Part shown: piece by piece, positions 10,269 through 19,438 of the stretch
Layout: each line of letters opens with the position of its first letter
How positions within the stretch are numbered: the first letter of the stretch is position 1
NCBI RefSeq assembly: GCF_002975205.1
Contig: NZ_PCOC01000001.1
Span: forward strand, 2,656,001 to 2,720,000
Direction of reading: 5' to 3'
Origin: Ochrobactrum vermis
Lineage (GTDB): Bacteria > Pseudomonadota > Alphaproteobacteria > Rhizobiales > Rhizobiaceae
Length of the DNA: 64,000 nt
Notes under the pieces: generated by a model
Seen by the model: the letters and a program-made list of their open reading frames with translations, nothing else
Database searches by the model: none
Told to the model about the DNA's origin: nothing
Program-made: the position numbers and the translations under genes

Positions 10269-13200
10269 TCAGAAGCTGACGCTGAATTTAGCGTTCAAAC
10301 CATTTTGTTTGGCGCCGGATGCGAACTGCCCATTATAGGATAGGCCAAGCGTGGCGTCCTCGGTCAGTCGGAAATCAAGCCCTGCTTCAAGAAGGGCGGC
10401 GTCTTCGGCAATCGGAAGACCCCATACTGTGAAGGCATCCGAGCCGATGAAACTTGCGGTGGAGATCGGCGTGATATCGCCATAGGCATGGCGCCAGCCG
10501 ATGTCGGCTCGTGCCGTGGTCGCGATCGTTTCCAGAGTAAATTCTGTCGATGCGCGAAGCCCGAGTGTGGAGAAGCTGGTATCCGTCGTGTCGGAGTTGA
10601 CTGACAGGGCGGCGGCCGTCAGGCCTTCTTCTGCAAAACCATCCGTCTTCAGCCGCACATAGGCCAGATTGGCGTAAGGCTCGAAGAGGGCCTTGTTGTA
10701 GGGCAGCTTGTAGCCAACTTCCCCGAATACCTGGAAGGTTCCAGCATCGTAATCAGCGTTCAGGCGATCGGCAAAGCCGGGAAAGGCAATAGAACGATCC
10801 ATGTCGATGTTGTGCCACGTATAGGCAAGGCCGGAACGGAATGCCAGAGCGTTGCCATTGTCGAGGTTCCATTCGGTCCCCGCATAGGCACCGAGCGTAT
10901 AGTTGTCGCTGCTGCCTGAGGAAGCACGATCATCCGCGCTGAAACTGGAATGGCTATAGCCTGCCAGAAGCCCGAGACGCCATGTGTCGAGAACCACACC
11001 GTCAATGCCGGTAACGAAGCCGCCGATGGACGACTTCACATCGCCTGCATTGCCATCGCTATTCTGCCTCGTCCACGCACCATAGGCATAGCCCCAGGCT
11101 GTGTAGCCGTTTTGTGCCGCAGCGATACTGGCCGGAGCAACGGTGTCGATGGCAGAGGCAGAGCCGGAAACCGGCTTTTGCGAAGGAGCATAGGACAGCG
11201 CATTGATCGAGGTTGCCGGAGCACCGCCGAAGGCCTGCTGCAAACGGCCGAGCGCCGCATTGCGGATGAACTGGCTGTCATTGATCAATGCACCCTTGGC
11301 TGCAGCATAAGCCTCACCGGAGAGGTTATCGAAGGCCGCCCGAGCCTCAGGCGCCGACAGCATCAACAAGCTGTTATAGAGCGCAAGAGGCGAACCCGTC
11401 TGTGCCAGCGTATCCAGTCCACCAGCGGTGCCATTCTGATTGCGGGTCTCTGTAACCGTTGTGAACAGGACAGGAGGCACTGGCGTCGTCGGCACCGTTG
11501 GTTCGCCTTTGATCGCAATGTTCAACAGAACATCGTTTGGCGTGTAGTTCACATTCAAATTGAGAAAAGCCGATTTCGAAACAGCATTCGCAAAAATTCC
11601 GCTGACACCGCCGTCCGCATGCAGAATGGAATAGTTTTGTCCTGTCCGATAGCTGGTCTCCGGGTCGATGGCGGTAACAGAAACAGTGCTGCCAGCAATC
11701 GTCGCTATACCTTTCACATCAACCAGGTCCGCTGCGCCGCTCCCGGCGATCTCGACTTCGAGTGTTGATCCGGGTTGCAGCGCCAGATTGCCATTGACCG
11801 TTAGAGTTCCGATGGAGTTGCCGGGCGCGATCGTTGTGCCGGTCGCAACCGTCGTCGTTCCGACCACGCCGGTCCCCTGCAGTCGGCCGCCGCTTGTCAC
11901 ATTGAGCGAACCGCCGAGCGAGCCGTTGACCGAGAGTGTGCCGTCAGCAACCATGGTGGTGCCAACAAAGGCCGAACTGTTGCCGGAAAACAGGAGAGCA
12001 CCGCTGCCCAGTTTGGTAAAAGCGCCGTGTCCCGACAACTGTCCGGCATAGACGTCATTCTGGGTTTGATTGAAGACGACCTCGCCATTGTTGAGAATGT
12101 TGCCGCTGAACGAAGACGCGTTGCCGATCAGTTGGCCACCCTCAACGGCGGTGTTGCCATAGGCGTTGCTGCCATTCAAACGCAGGGCACCCCCACCCGT
12201 CTTGACGAGGTTGCCAGCGCCGCTGACGCTGCCCGATAATTCAAGCAGGGTGTTTGCGGCAACATCGATCTCGCCATTTACCAAAAGCGCGATGGCTCGG
12301 TTGGTGCTTATATCTGCGGTGGTTGCCAGTTTGCCGCCATTGAATATCAGGGCGCCGGCTGCATTACCGAGATTGGCATCATTCGAAATCGAAAGTGTGC
12401 CCTGACTAATAGTCCAGGGTGTCATGACTGTCGTCGTTCCTGCCAGCGTCCAGGTGCTCATGCCGGTCTTCGAGAAGACTTCGAAGCCTTGAAACTGGTC
12501 ACCGATGGTGCTGACGTTAAATACATCTGCGGGATTGGTGTTGCCGCCAAGAACGAGCGTGTCGTTGTTGCCGTTTGCCGCGACATCGCCATTGATGCTG
12601 TAGCCGCCTTGCAATTCCAGCCGGTTATTACCGCTCGTGAAGATGATGGCATTGGCGCGGGTATTACCATCGCCGCCAAGACCGCCCGAAATCGCACCAG
12701 AATTAACAATGCTCAGATTTGATCCGGAAATGCCAACGCCGCCGACAGCAGCAATGCCAATATTCCCAGGCGATGAAGGACTGGAACCAGGCACACCAGC
12801 AGCGCCGCCTCTGCCTCCTGTTATTGTGCCTGCATTGTTGATTGTCGAGTTGGTCGCCGTGATTCCGAAACCGCCGTCGCCGCCATTGCCGCCATCACCG
12901 CCTTCATTGGGAGAGCCGCCGCCAAGGCCGCCCCTGCCCCCGTTGCCGCCGGTAATCAAGCCGGAGTTTCCCACGAAAACGCCGGAAAAAGACAGACCCG
13001 CGCCGCCAACGCCAGCAGAGCCGCCATTGCCGCCGATACCGCCGTACCGGCCATCTGCCCCATTGCCGCCATTGCCGCCGGTGATCCGGTTTCTGTTCGT
13101 CAGGGCATCGCCGAAGAAGGACAGGCCAATACCACCAAGGCCACCATTGCCCCCTGATCCGGCAACACCATTAAGACTGCCGGTGCCCCCTCCTTCACCA

Positions 13201-13901
13201 CCCGTACCCCCGGTGCCAGCGGTGATCGAGCCGGAGATCGTCAGGTTAAGGCCCGAAAAGATCACGCCGATGCCGCCGTCGCCGCCATTGCCCCCTTTGC
13301 CTGCCCGACCGTTTCCATCGCCGCCAGCACCGCCGGCGGCTCCGCTGCCAGCTGAAAAGAATTCGTTGGAGAATATCTCGGCCGTGCCGCCGTTCGAAAC
13401 AATGGCACCGTAGCCACCAGCGCCGCCGCCACCGCCTGAACCTGCATATTGTTCGTCACCTCCGACTTGGCCGGCCGTGCCAAAACTGCCTGTTACGCCG
13501 AACGTCGGCAGTGTGTTACCTACGTAGCCGTGGCCGCCGCCATTGCCGCCCGCACCACCTGCGGCAGCAGTAAGGCCGTCGGTGCCCGCCATAGGCTGAC
13601 CAGCCTGGCCACCCTGACCGCCGCCGGGACCGCCACCACCGCCGCCGCTGCCTGCAGCACCCCAGGTGCCGCCATTGCTAGCCGCGCGCCCGTCTTCACC
13701 GTTCGGATTGTCAAATGTGCCGCCTGCACCGCCTTGACCGGGAATACTTCCGTCACTCCCGACGCCAACGCCTCCATCTCCGCCTTTGGTCACTTGCTGC
13801 GCCCTGGCGGAGTGCGGCACCACAATCGGCATCATGCCAGCGGCAAGGACTGTGGTGCAAAGCAGCACGACATACAGGCGTCCTGAGAAAGGTCGGTCCA
13901 T
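10269..13901 (-). CDS. Glycine-rich autotransporter outer-membrane protein (type V secretion)
   Basis: 1210 residues. A signal peptide (about 1-34, ending SARAQQ) is followed by a low-complexity GGxGG passenger (about 38-400). Next come autotransporter-associated beta-strand repeats, recognisable as LVKTGGGALRLNG, FTKLGSGALLFSG and APGNSIGTLTVNGNLAL. From about residue 935 a C-terminal beta barrel starts with AWGYAYGAWTR and ends in phenylalanine (KFSVSF), the usual outer-membrane assembly signal. The passenger is probably a surface-exposed beta-helix with an adhesin-like role (inference). The Gly-rich coding stretch (about 12700-13790) is prone to length change. GGGGGA precedes the ATG. Confidence 0.9.
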   Translation of the reverse strand: MDRPFSGRLYVVLLCTTVLAAGMMPIVVPHSARAQQVTKGGDGGVGVGSDGSIPGQGGAGGTFDNPNGEDGRAASNGGTWGAAGSGGGGGGPGGGQGGQAGQPMAGTDGLTAAAGGAGGNGGGHGYVGNTLPTFGVTGSFGTAGQVGGDEQYAGSGGGGGAGGYGAIVSNGGTAEIFSNEFFSAGSGAAGGAGGDGNGRAGKGGNGGDGGIGVIFSGLNLTISGSITAGTGGTGGEGGGTGSLNGVAGSGGNGGLGGIGLSFFGDALTNRNRITGGNGGNGADGRYGGIGGNGGSAGVGGAGLSFSGVFVGNSGLITGGNGGRGGLGGGSPNEGGDGGNGGDGGFGITATNSTINNAGTITGGRGGAAGVPGSSPSSPGNIGIAAVGGVGISGSNLSIVNSGAISGGLGGDGNTRANAIIFTSGNNRLELQGGYSINGDVAANGNNDTLVLGGNTNPADVFNVSTIGDQFQGFEVFSKTGMSTWTLAGTTTVMTPWTISQGTLSISNDANLGNAAGALIFNGGKLATTADISTNRAIALLVNGEIDVAANTLLELSGSVSGAGNLVKTGGGALRLNGSNAYGNTAVEGGQLIGNASSFSGNILNNGEVVFNQTQNDVYAGQLSGHGAFTKLGSGALLFSGNSSAFVGTTMVADGTLSVNGSLGGSLNVTSGGRLQGTGVVGTTTVATGTTIAPGNSIGTLTVNGNLALQPGSTLEVEIAGSGAADLVDVKGIATIAGSTVSVTAIDPETSYRTGQNYSILHADGGVSGIFANAVSKSAFLNLNVNYTPNDVLLNIAIKGEPTVPTTPVPPVLFTTVTETRNQNGTAGGLDTLAQTGSPLALYNSLLMLSAPEARAAFDNLSGEAYAAAKGALINDSQFIRNAALGRLQQAFGGAPATSINALSYAPSQKPVSGSASAIDTVAPASIAAAQNGYTAWGYAYGAWTRQNSDGNAGDVKSSIGGFVTGIDGVVLDTWRLGLLAGYSHSSFSADDRASSGSSDNYTLGAYAGTEWNLDNGNALAFRSGLAYTWHNIDMDRSIAFPGFADRLNADYDAGTFQVFGEVGYKLPYNKALFEPYANLAYVRLKTDGFAEEGLTAAALSVNSDTTDTSFSTLGLRASTEFTLETIATTARADIGWRHAYGDITPISTASFIGSDAFTVWGLPIAEDAALLEAGLDFRLTEDATLGLSYNGQFASGAKQNGLNAKFSVSF

Positions 13902-14163
13902 CCTATCCCCCGGTCAGACAGCGCCGGCGCGGCGCATACAGCGACAGATTATAGTGGTAAGGAGTGATAGAAGCGGTTGCAATAATTTTGTTTAGAACTG
14001 GCTACATAAGCACTTATTACGCCGACACAGCGTGACTGGCGCTTCTCCGTTCAGAAAATGGCGTGATTCGGCCTCGCTGGTAAACGCAATTACGCTGGCC
14101 GAAACACATCAGACCGGGCGTCAAAGCCACGATCTACGAAGGAACGCATCAGACAATATTCGG

Positions 14164-15228
14164 CTAACCGAACTCGTGGCTTCTGGCGTTATTTCGGGTG
14201 CGGGCCGTTTCACTGGCTCGCAAGATCAGGTTTGCCCCAACCAGAATCTTGATCGGCGGCTGCGGTTCTGCGGTATTGATCAAGTCATCGAGTACAGTGA
14301 CTGCAAGGTTTCCGATTTTCCGCTTGGAGACATCAACCGTTGTGAGGCCCGGTTCCATCGTTGCGCTTTGCGGCAGATTATCGAATCCTATCACCGAAAC
14401 ATCGTCTGGAATGCGGAGGCCTTTTTCCTTCAATGCCCGGATAAAGCCATAAGCAATGATATCATTCGTGCAGAAATAGCACTCGGCCAGATCAAGACCG
14501 GAATGGAGCATGGCGCATGTATCGCGATGCGCACCTTCGTAAGTCGATTCCACCGAGAGAATGTCGTGCTCATGAACCTTCAGGTCCAGACGCTGCATAT
14601 TCTTGAAAAACGCGTCGCGGCGAAGACCGAAATTCGTCGTCTCCGTATGGCTGGCAACAAAGCCAATCCGCGAAAAGCCAAGCTGTTTGAAACGCGACAG
14701 AACCTTGAAGACCGCATCCTCATTGTTCATATCGACGAAATTAGCTTCAACGATCTCATAAAATGTATCGATAAACACGGTGGGCAGACCAAGCCCCTGT
14801 ATCATATGGATATCCGCCGCCGAAAGTTCGGTCCCAAGCGCGATTACACCGCGCACCGGTGCGCCAGCAAGCGATTCCGCCACCACACTGATCGGCTGCC
14901 CGTCGAAGCTCACCACTTCCAGCGTATAGTTCCGGCGTGTCGCTTCCGATGACATGCCATCAATATAATCGGATACAAAAACGCTGTGATCGCGATTAAC
15001 CGTCTCTCCATGCTTGGCAATCTTGAGAAAGCGGATCGTTTCACCGGTACTGGGCGCAGTTTTTGACGCTCGCGGAATATAATTGAGGCTGGAAACAGCT
15101 TCGAGAACGCGGGCACGCGTTTCTCCCGAAATTTCGCCCTTACCGTTGAGCACGAGCGAAACCGTCGCCGGAGAAACGCCGGCAGTCTCTGCGATATCCC
15201 TGATCGTAAAAGACTTTTTCTTTTTCAT
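14164..15228 (-). CDS. LacI-family transcriptional regulator, second sugar locus
   Basis: 354 residues. The helix-turn-helix FTIRDIAETAGVSPATVSLV at the N-terminus is followed by a two-lobed effector domain (VIALGTELSAADI, GFVASHTETTNFGLRRDAF, CYFCTNDIIAYGFI, DVSVIGFDNLP). It is divergent from the ABC importer/kinase operon starting at 15598. Two identical-type palindromes GTTTA(G/C)TAAAC lie in the shared 369-bp region, so it probably controls that operon and itself. The lysine-rich N-terminus (MKKKKS) is normal for DNA binding. The inducer is unknown. Confidence 0.92.
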   Translation of the reverse strand: MKKKKSFTIRDIAETAGVSPATVSLVLNGKGEISGETRARVLEAVSSLNYIPRASKTAPSTGETIRFLKIAKHGETVNRDHSVFVSDYIDGMSSEATRRNYTLEVVSFDGQPISVVAESLAGAPVRGVIALGTELSAADIHMIQGLGLPTVFIDTFYEIVEANFVDMNNEDAVFKVLSRFKQLGFSRIGFVASHTETTNFGLRRDAFFKNMQRLDLKVHEHDILSVESTYEGAHRDTCAMLHSGLDLAECYFCTNDIIAYGFIRALKEKGLRIPDDVSVIGFDNLPQSATMEPGLTTVDVSKRKIGNLAVTVLDDLINTAEPQPPIKILVGANLILRASETARTRNNARSHEFG

Positions 15229-15440
15229 ATGCTCCGCACGATTATAGGCAGTCGGTTAAGGAGGCTGGCTCCAGGAATGAAAGCGCCTGCCATTTCTATG
15301 GCATCTGCCCTCCAGAACTTCAAATCCGTAAATGGCACCGGATTCAATATGTTGCCGGTTTGGTTCTCAAATCAAGAACTAACAGGCCCAATCTTTTCAA
15401 CGGCAAAACGGTCGACTTTACACCCTGATTTGCATCATTT

Positions 15441-15451
15441 GTTTAGTAAAC
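15441..15451. promoter_or_regulatory. Putative LacI-type operator O1
   Basis: GTTTAGTAAAC is a perfect palindrome around a single central base. It lies 147-157 bases before the ABC permease start and is the reverse complement of the site at 15571. Confidence 0.65.
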
Positions 15452-15570
15452 GATGCGGGCGATTTTTAAACCGATTAGGATATAATCGATCCACAGGCAA
15501 TGAAAATCTGCAGATATTGCGCTTGACAGCCATGAACCTTCTCGTCATTTATTTAGTGAATATTGGTAAT

Positions 15571-15581
15571 GTTTACTAAAC
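15571..15581. promoter_or_regulatory. Putative LacI-type operator O2
   Basis: GTTTACTAAAC lies 17-27 bases before the permease ATG, just ahead of its AGGAGG-type ribosome-binding site. The sites are 130 bp apart centre to centre, a spacing compatible with DNA looping. A degenerate third copy, ATTTAGTGAAT, is at 15551-15561. Nothing else is supported in 15229-15597. Confidence 0.65.
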
Positions 15582-15597
15582 ATGGTAGGAGGAGACC

Positions 15598-16623
15598 ATG
15601 CAGAAGACAAGCAATCAGCTTGCTATGCTTGTTGTCATCAATCTCGGATTGCTCGCGCTTGGCGCGTATATCTCGGGCGGATCTTTCCTATCCCTGTTCA
15701 ATCTGCAGTCGATGGCAGGCCAAGTACCCGAGATCGGGCTTCTGGCAATCGGCGTGATGCTGGCAATGTGCGCTGGCAATGGCGGGATCGACCTGTCGGG
15801 TATCGCTCTCGCCAACCTGGCGGGCGTACTTTCCGCAGTTATCGTTTCGATGTTCATTTCCAGCGCTGAAAACCAGCTTGGCTTCAGCCTCGCTTTCATC
15901 GGACTGGCACTGGTGATCGGCCTTGCAGGCGGTATCGTCAACGGTGTGCTGATTGCGCGCTTCAATATCACGCCAATCCTATGCACGCTCGGCACGCAGA
16001 TGGCGTTTACGGGGCTTGCGGTTGTCGTGTCTGGCGGCCGTGCCGTCATGGTTGGCAGCCCGGATCTGCTGTCGCGCATCGGCAACGACATGTTTCTGGC
16101 GGTTCCGATCAGCTTCCTGATCTTTATCGCTGTTGCGTTGCTGATTGCTGCTGTGGTGCGCTTCACGCCCTACGGTTATTGGCTGATGCTGATGGGAACC
16201 AATCCGAAAGCCGCCGTTTTTGCCGGTTTTCCGCGCAATGGCGTGCTGGTTGCCACCTATGCAACCAGCGGCCTGCTGGCCGGGATTGCGGGCATCATCA
16301 TCGCAGCACGCAACGTCAACGTGAAGTTCGATTATGGCAGTTCTTACCTTCTGGTCGCCATTCTGATTGCCGTCATGGCCGGCGTTAAGCCGGAAGGTGG
16401 CTATGGCCGCGTGATCTGCGTGGTGCTGAGCGCAGTTGCACTGCAGCTCATGTCCAGCCTGCTCAACTTCGGTGGCCTTTCCAATTTTGTCCGCGACTTC
16501 GCCTGGGGCTTGCTGCTGCTCGCCTTCCTCGCAGTCGGAAAATACGACATCGCGGGATTCTTTACCCTCGGCAATCGCCAAAAGGGAAATATCGGTGCTC
16601 AACCCTCAGGCACCCGACCATAG
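15598..16623 (+). CDS. Sugar ABC transporter permease (RbsC family), first of two
   Basis: 341 residues with about ten hydrophobic segments. The RbsC-type landmark MCAGNGGIDLSGIALANLAGV lies in the N-terminal half, and LMGTNPKAAVFAGFPRNGV is the cytoplasmic coupling loop. The ATG is preceded by GGAGGAG. It is the first gene of an operon containing a second permease, a binding protein and a double-domain ATPase, so the importer is probably a permease heterodimer. The substrate is unknown; the downstream kinase points to a short ketose or polyol-derived compound. Confidence 0.9.
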   Translation: MQKTSNQLAMLVVINLGLLALGAYISGGSFLSLFNLQSMAGQVPEIGLLAIGVMLAMCAGNGGIDLSGIALANLAGVLSAVIVSMFISSAENQLGFSLAFIGLALVIGLAGGIVNGVLIARFNITPILCTLGTQMAFTGLAVVVSGGRAVMVGSPDLLSRIGNDMFLAVPISFLIFIAVALLIAAVVRFTPYGYWLMLMGTNPKAAVFAGFPRNGVLVATYATSGLLAGIAGIIIAARNVNVKFDYGSSYLLVAILIAVMAGVKPEGGYGRVICVVLSAVALQLMSSLLNFGGLSNFVRDFAWGLLLLAFLAVGKYDIAGFFTLGNRQKGNIGAQPSGTRP

Positions 16624-16654
16624 ACATTGGGGGAATGTTAGCGTGGAGGAAATC

Positions 16655-17665
16655 ATGAAATCAGTAACGAAAAAACTGCTCGCCGGCACTGTCATTGGCG
16701 CAGCAATCGTCGCGGGCAGCGCGGGCACGCTCGTCGCACAGGAAAAGCCGGTTATCGCAACTGTCGTCAAGATCAGCGGTATTCCTTGGTTCGACCGCAT
16801 GCACACCGGTGTTGAAGCCTATCAGAAGGCAAATCCTGATGTGGTTGCAACGCAGAGCGGCCCTGCAACATCTGACGCAGCGCAGCAGCTTCAGATCGTT
16901 CAGGACCTGGTTGCCAAGGGCGTTAACGCTCTTGCAGTTGTCCCAATGGATCCGGCTGTTCTTGAAGGCACCTTCAAGCGCGCCATGGAACGTGGCATCG
17001 TTGTTGTGACCCATGAAGCCGACAACCAGGTCAACACCATGGCCGACGTCGAAGCCTTCGATAATGCCGATTACGGCACAGCACTCAACGAACGTCTGGC
17101 AGAATGCATGGGCAAGAGTGGCAAGTGGACGACCTTCGTTGGCTCGCTCGGCAGCCGCACGCACATGCAGTGGGTTGGCGCAGCGGAAGAAAACGCCAAG
17201 AAGTACGCTGACATGCAGCTCGTCGATCCGAACAACGAATCCTTCGACGACGCCAACGGCACCTATGAAAAGGCCAAGGAAATCCTGCGCAAGCATCCAG
17301 ACCTGAAGGGCTTCCAGACCTCTGCCGGTAACGACGTTCTCGGCGTTGGCCGCGCTATCGATGAAGCTGGCCTGAGCGGCAAGGTCTGTCTGGTCGGCAC
17401 CGGCCTGCCAAACCCTTCGGCTGATCTGCTTGAATCCGGTGCGATCACCGCAATCGGCTTCTGGGACCCGCAGAAGGCTGGCATGGCGATGAATGCGCTC
17501 GCCCGTCTGTTCCTTGAAAAGAAGGAAGTCAAGGACGGCACCGATCTTGGCGTTGAAGGCTACAACAGCGTGCGCGTGAAGAAGGGGGCAGGCGAAGGCC
17601 TTCTCGTCATCGGCAACGGCATGGTTCTCGCTGACAAGGCTACCTACAAGGAACACCTGTTCTAA
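16655..17665 (+). CDS. Sugar ABC transporter substrate-binding protein (RbsB/RhaS/LsrB-like)
   Basis: 336 residues from the ATG at 16655, chosen because GGAGGAA precedes it and a signal peptide starts there (lysines, then LLAGTVIGAAIVAGSAGTLVA, cleaved before QEKP). Family segments include KISGIPWFDRMHTGVEAYQK, DLVAKGVNALAVVPMDP, VVTHEAD and GNDVLGVGRAIDEAGLSGKV. The periplasmic protein delivers ligand to the two permeases. The pattern is nearest to rhamnose/autoinducer-2-type binding proteins, but I cannot assign the ligand. Confidence 0.88.
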   Translation: MKSVTKKLLAGTVIGAAIVAGSAGTLVAQEKPVIATVVKISGIPWFDRMHTGVEAYQKANPDVVATQSGPATSDAAQQLQIVQDLVAKGVNALAVVPMDPAVLEGTFKRAMERGIVVVTHEADNQVNTMADVEAFDNADYGTALNERLAECMGKSGKWTTFVGSLGSRTHMQWVGAAEENAKKYADMQLVDPNNESFDDANGTYEKAKEILRKHPDLKGFQTSAGNDVLGVGRAIDEAGLSGKVCLVGTGLPNPSADLLESGAITAIGFWDPQKAGMAMNALARLFLEKKEVKDGTDLGVEGYNSVRVKKGAGEGLLVIGNGMVLADKATYKEHLF

Positions 17666-17733
17666 GAGGGTGACTACAGGCTGACTGACCATCGTGTGCG
17701 GAAATCGTTCAGCCGTACGCGATGGTGTCAAAA

Positions 17734-17759
17734 GCCCGGATGCTTCGTTGCATCCGGGC
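17734..17759 (+). other. Perfect hairpin inside the ABC operon
   Basis: GCCCGGATGC-ttcgtt-GCATCCGGGC is a 10-bp perfect stem with a 6-base loop, in the 210-bp gap between the binding-protein and ATPase genes. No T run follows, so it is more likely a 3' stabiliser of the binding-protein mRNA or a partial attenuator than a full terminator. Confidence 0.6.
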
Positions 17760-17875
17760 GCCTGAACCGAACGAACAACCATAAAATCAAGACATTAGCG
17801 CGGCAATTACAGCCAGGCGGTCCTACAGCCAGCCCAATCGCTTTGGCGAGCGGTGCGAGGACAAAGGAATTCAAC

Positions 17876-19438
17876 GTGTCAGCTACGACGAAGAATGGGA
17901 CGAGCAACGGCCGGTCTCCGGATCGCTTTCTCGAACTGCGTAATATTCATAAGCGGTTTGGCGGTGTTCATGCGCTGCGCGGCATCGATCTGACAATCGA
18001 TCTTGGCCAGGCCTATCACCTGTTGGGTGAAAATGGTTGCGGCAAGAGCACCGTCATCAAGATCATGTCCGGCGCTCACGCGCCCAGCGAAGGCGACATC
18101 ATTCTCGATGGTAAAACCTATACTTCGCTGAACCCGATCCAGTCGCTGGCAGCCGGCATCGAGACCGTCTATCAGGATCTGTCACTTATTCCCAATTTGA
18201 CCGTCGCTGAAAACGTAGCGCTGAATGAGCAGCTCGTCGAAGGCAATGGTCGACTGTTCCGCAGCATCAAGCTTTCGCAGCTTCGCGAGACTGCAGAACG
18301 TGCGTTGAGCACGGTTGGCTTGCCCACCGACAAAGCCTTTCTGAACACAATCGTTTCCGAACTGCCGCTTGCCATGCGCCAGCTGGTTGCCATTTCGCGC
18401 GCCATTGCAACCCGCGCCAAGCTTGTCATCATGGATGAGCCGACCACATCGCTGACCCGTCGCGAAGTGGACAATCTGATTGAAGTCGTTGAACGCCTGC
18501 GCGCTGAGCGCGTCGCCGTGCTTTTCGTGACCCACAAGCTTGATGAATGCTATCGCATCGGCGGCAATGCGGTTGTCTTCCGCGATGGCCAGTGCGTGGC
18601 ACAAGGCCCAATCGAAAACTACACCAAGAAGCAGCTTTCCGAGCTGATGATCGGCCGGGAAATCGACGCCGAGCGCTATCGCACGGCACAGCCCGGCGAT
18701 GCTGAACTGCTCAAACTCGACGGCCTTACCGCATCGGGTTTCAAGGACATCGGCTTTCGCCTACGAAAAGGCGAAATCCTCGGCATTACCGGCCTTGCAG
18801 ATTCCGGACGCAACGAGCTGGCCATGGCAATCACCGGCGTTGTACCTGCGCATTCCGGTTCAATCCGCCTCGAAGGGAATGTAACCGAGGTCAAAAGCCC
18901 TGCGGAAGCTATTGAGCGCGGCATAGGCTATGTGCCGGAAGACCGGCTTGCAGAAGGCCTTTTCCTCGACAAGTCGATCTTTCAAAACGAGATCGCACTG
19001 ATCTTCAGAAAGCTCTGCAACAGCCTCGGCATCGTTGACCAGAAACAGGGCCGCAACATTGCCGCCTCGCTGATGAAAGAGATGCGGCTTAACACAACCA
19101 ATCTGGACCTGCCTGTTGGTGCGCTTTCGGGCGGCAATCAGCAGCGCGTTTTGATCGGTCGCTGGCTGAGCATTGCCCCCAAGCTTCTGGTGCTGCACGG
19201 CCCTACCGTTGGCGTCGATGTGGGATCAAAAGACACGATTTACCGCGCAATTCAGGCGCTGGCCGAAGCTGGCATGGGCCTCATCATCGTCAGCGATGAT
19301 CTGCCGGAGCTTCTGCAGAATGCCGATCGCATTCTCGTTATGAACTCAGGGAGCATCGTTGCAGAACTGGATGCTGCACAGGCCACCGAAGATCAGCTCT
19401 ATCAAGCCATGATGTCGTCGCAGAAGGAAATTGCCTAA
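17876..19438 (+). CDS. Sugar ABC transporter ATP-binding protein with two ABC domains (RbsA family)
   Basis: 520 residues from a GTG at 17876 with AAAGGA upstream; the in-frame extension upstream is not conserved-looking. The first domain is canonical: Walker A GENGCGKST, signature region ELPLAMRQL, Walker B LVIMDEPTTSLT. The second has a degenerate Walker A (GLADSGRNE) but keeps LSGGNQQRV. This asymmetry is normal for the CUT2 sugar-transporter class. The TAA stop shares one base with the ATG of the next permease gene. Confidence 0.92.
   Translation: MSATTKNGTSNGRSPDRFLELRNIHKRFGGVHALRGIDLTIDLGQAYHLLGENGCGKSTVIKIMSGAHAPSEGDIILDGKTYTSLNPIQSLAAGIETVYQDLSLIPNLTVAENVALNEQLVEGNGRLFRSIKLSQLRETAERALSTVGLPTDKAFLNTIVSELPLAMRQLVAISRAIATRAKLVIMDEPTTSLTRREVDNLIEVVERLRAERVAVLFVTHKLDECYRIGGNAVVFRDGQCVAQGPIENYTKKQLSELMIGREIDAERYRTAQPGDAELLKLDGLTASGFKDIGFRLRKGEILGITGLADSGRNELAMAITGVVPAHSGSIRLEGNVTEVKSPAEAIERGIGYVPEDRLAEGLFLDKSIFQNEIALIFRKLCNSLGIVDQKQGRNIAASLMKEMRLNTTNLDLPVGALSGGNQQRVLIGRWLSIAPKLLVLHGPTVGVDVGSKDTIYRAIQALAEAGMGLIIVSDDLPELLQNADRILVMNSGSIVAELDAAQATEDQLYQAMMSSQKEIA

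Noticed and set aside
12637..13413. Proline-rich plus-strand frame (PPLPPLPP-like)
   Set aside because: It is the complement of the glycine-rich autotransporter tract, not a proline-rich protein gene.
14032..14952. 306-codon plus-strand frame opposite the second lacI-type gene
   Set aside because: No domain pattern, and it lies opposite a well-supported LacI family gene.
15229..15579. 116-codon frame in the divergent lacI/importer intergenic region
   Set aside because: It overlaps putative operators and has no similarity that I recognise; the region is better explained as regulatory.
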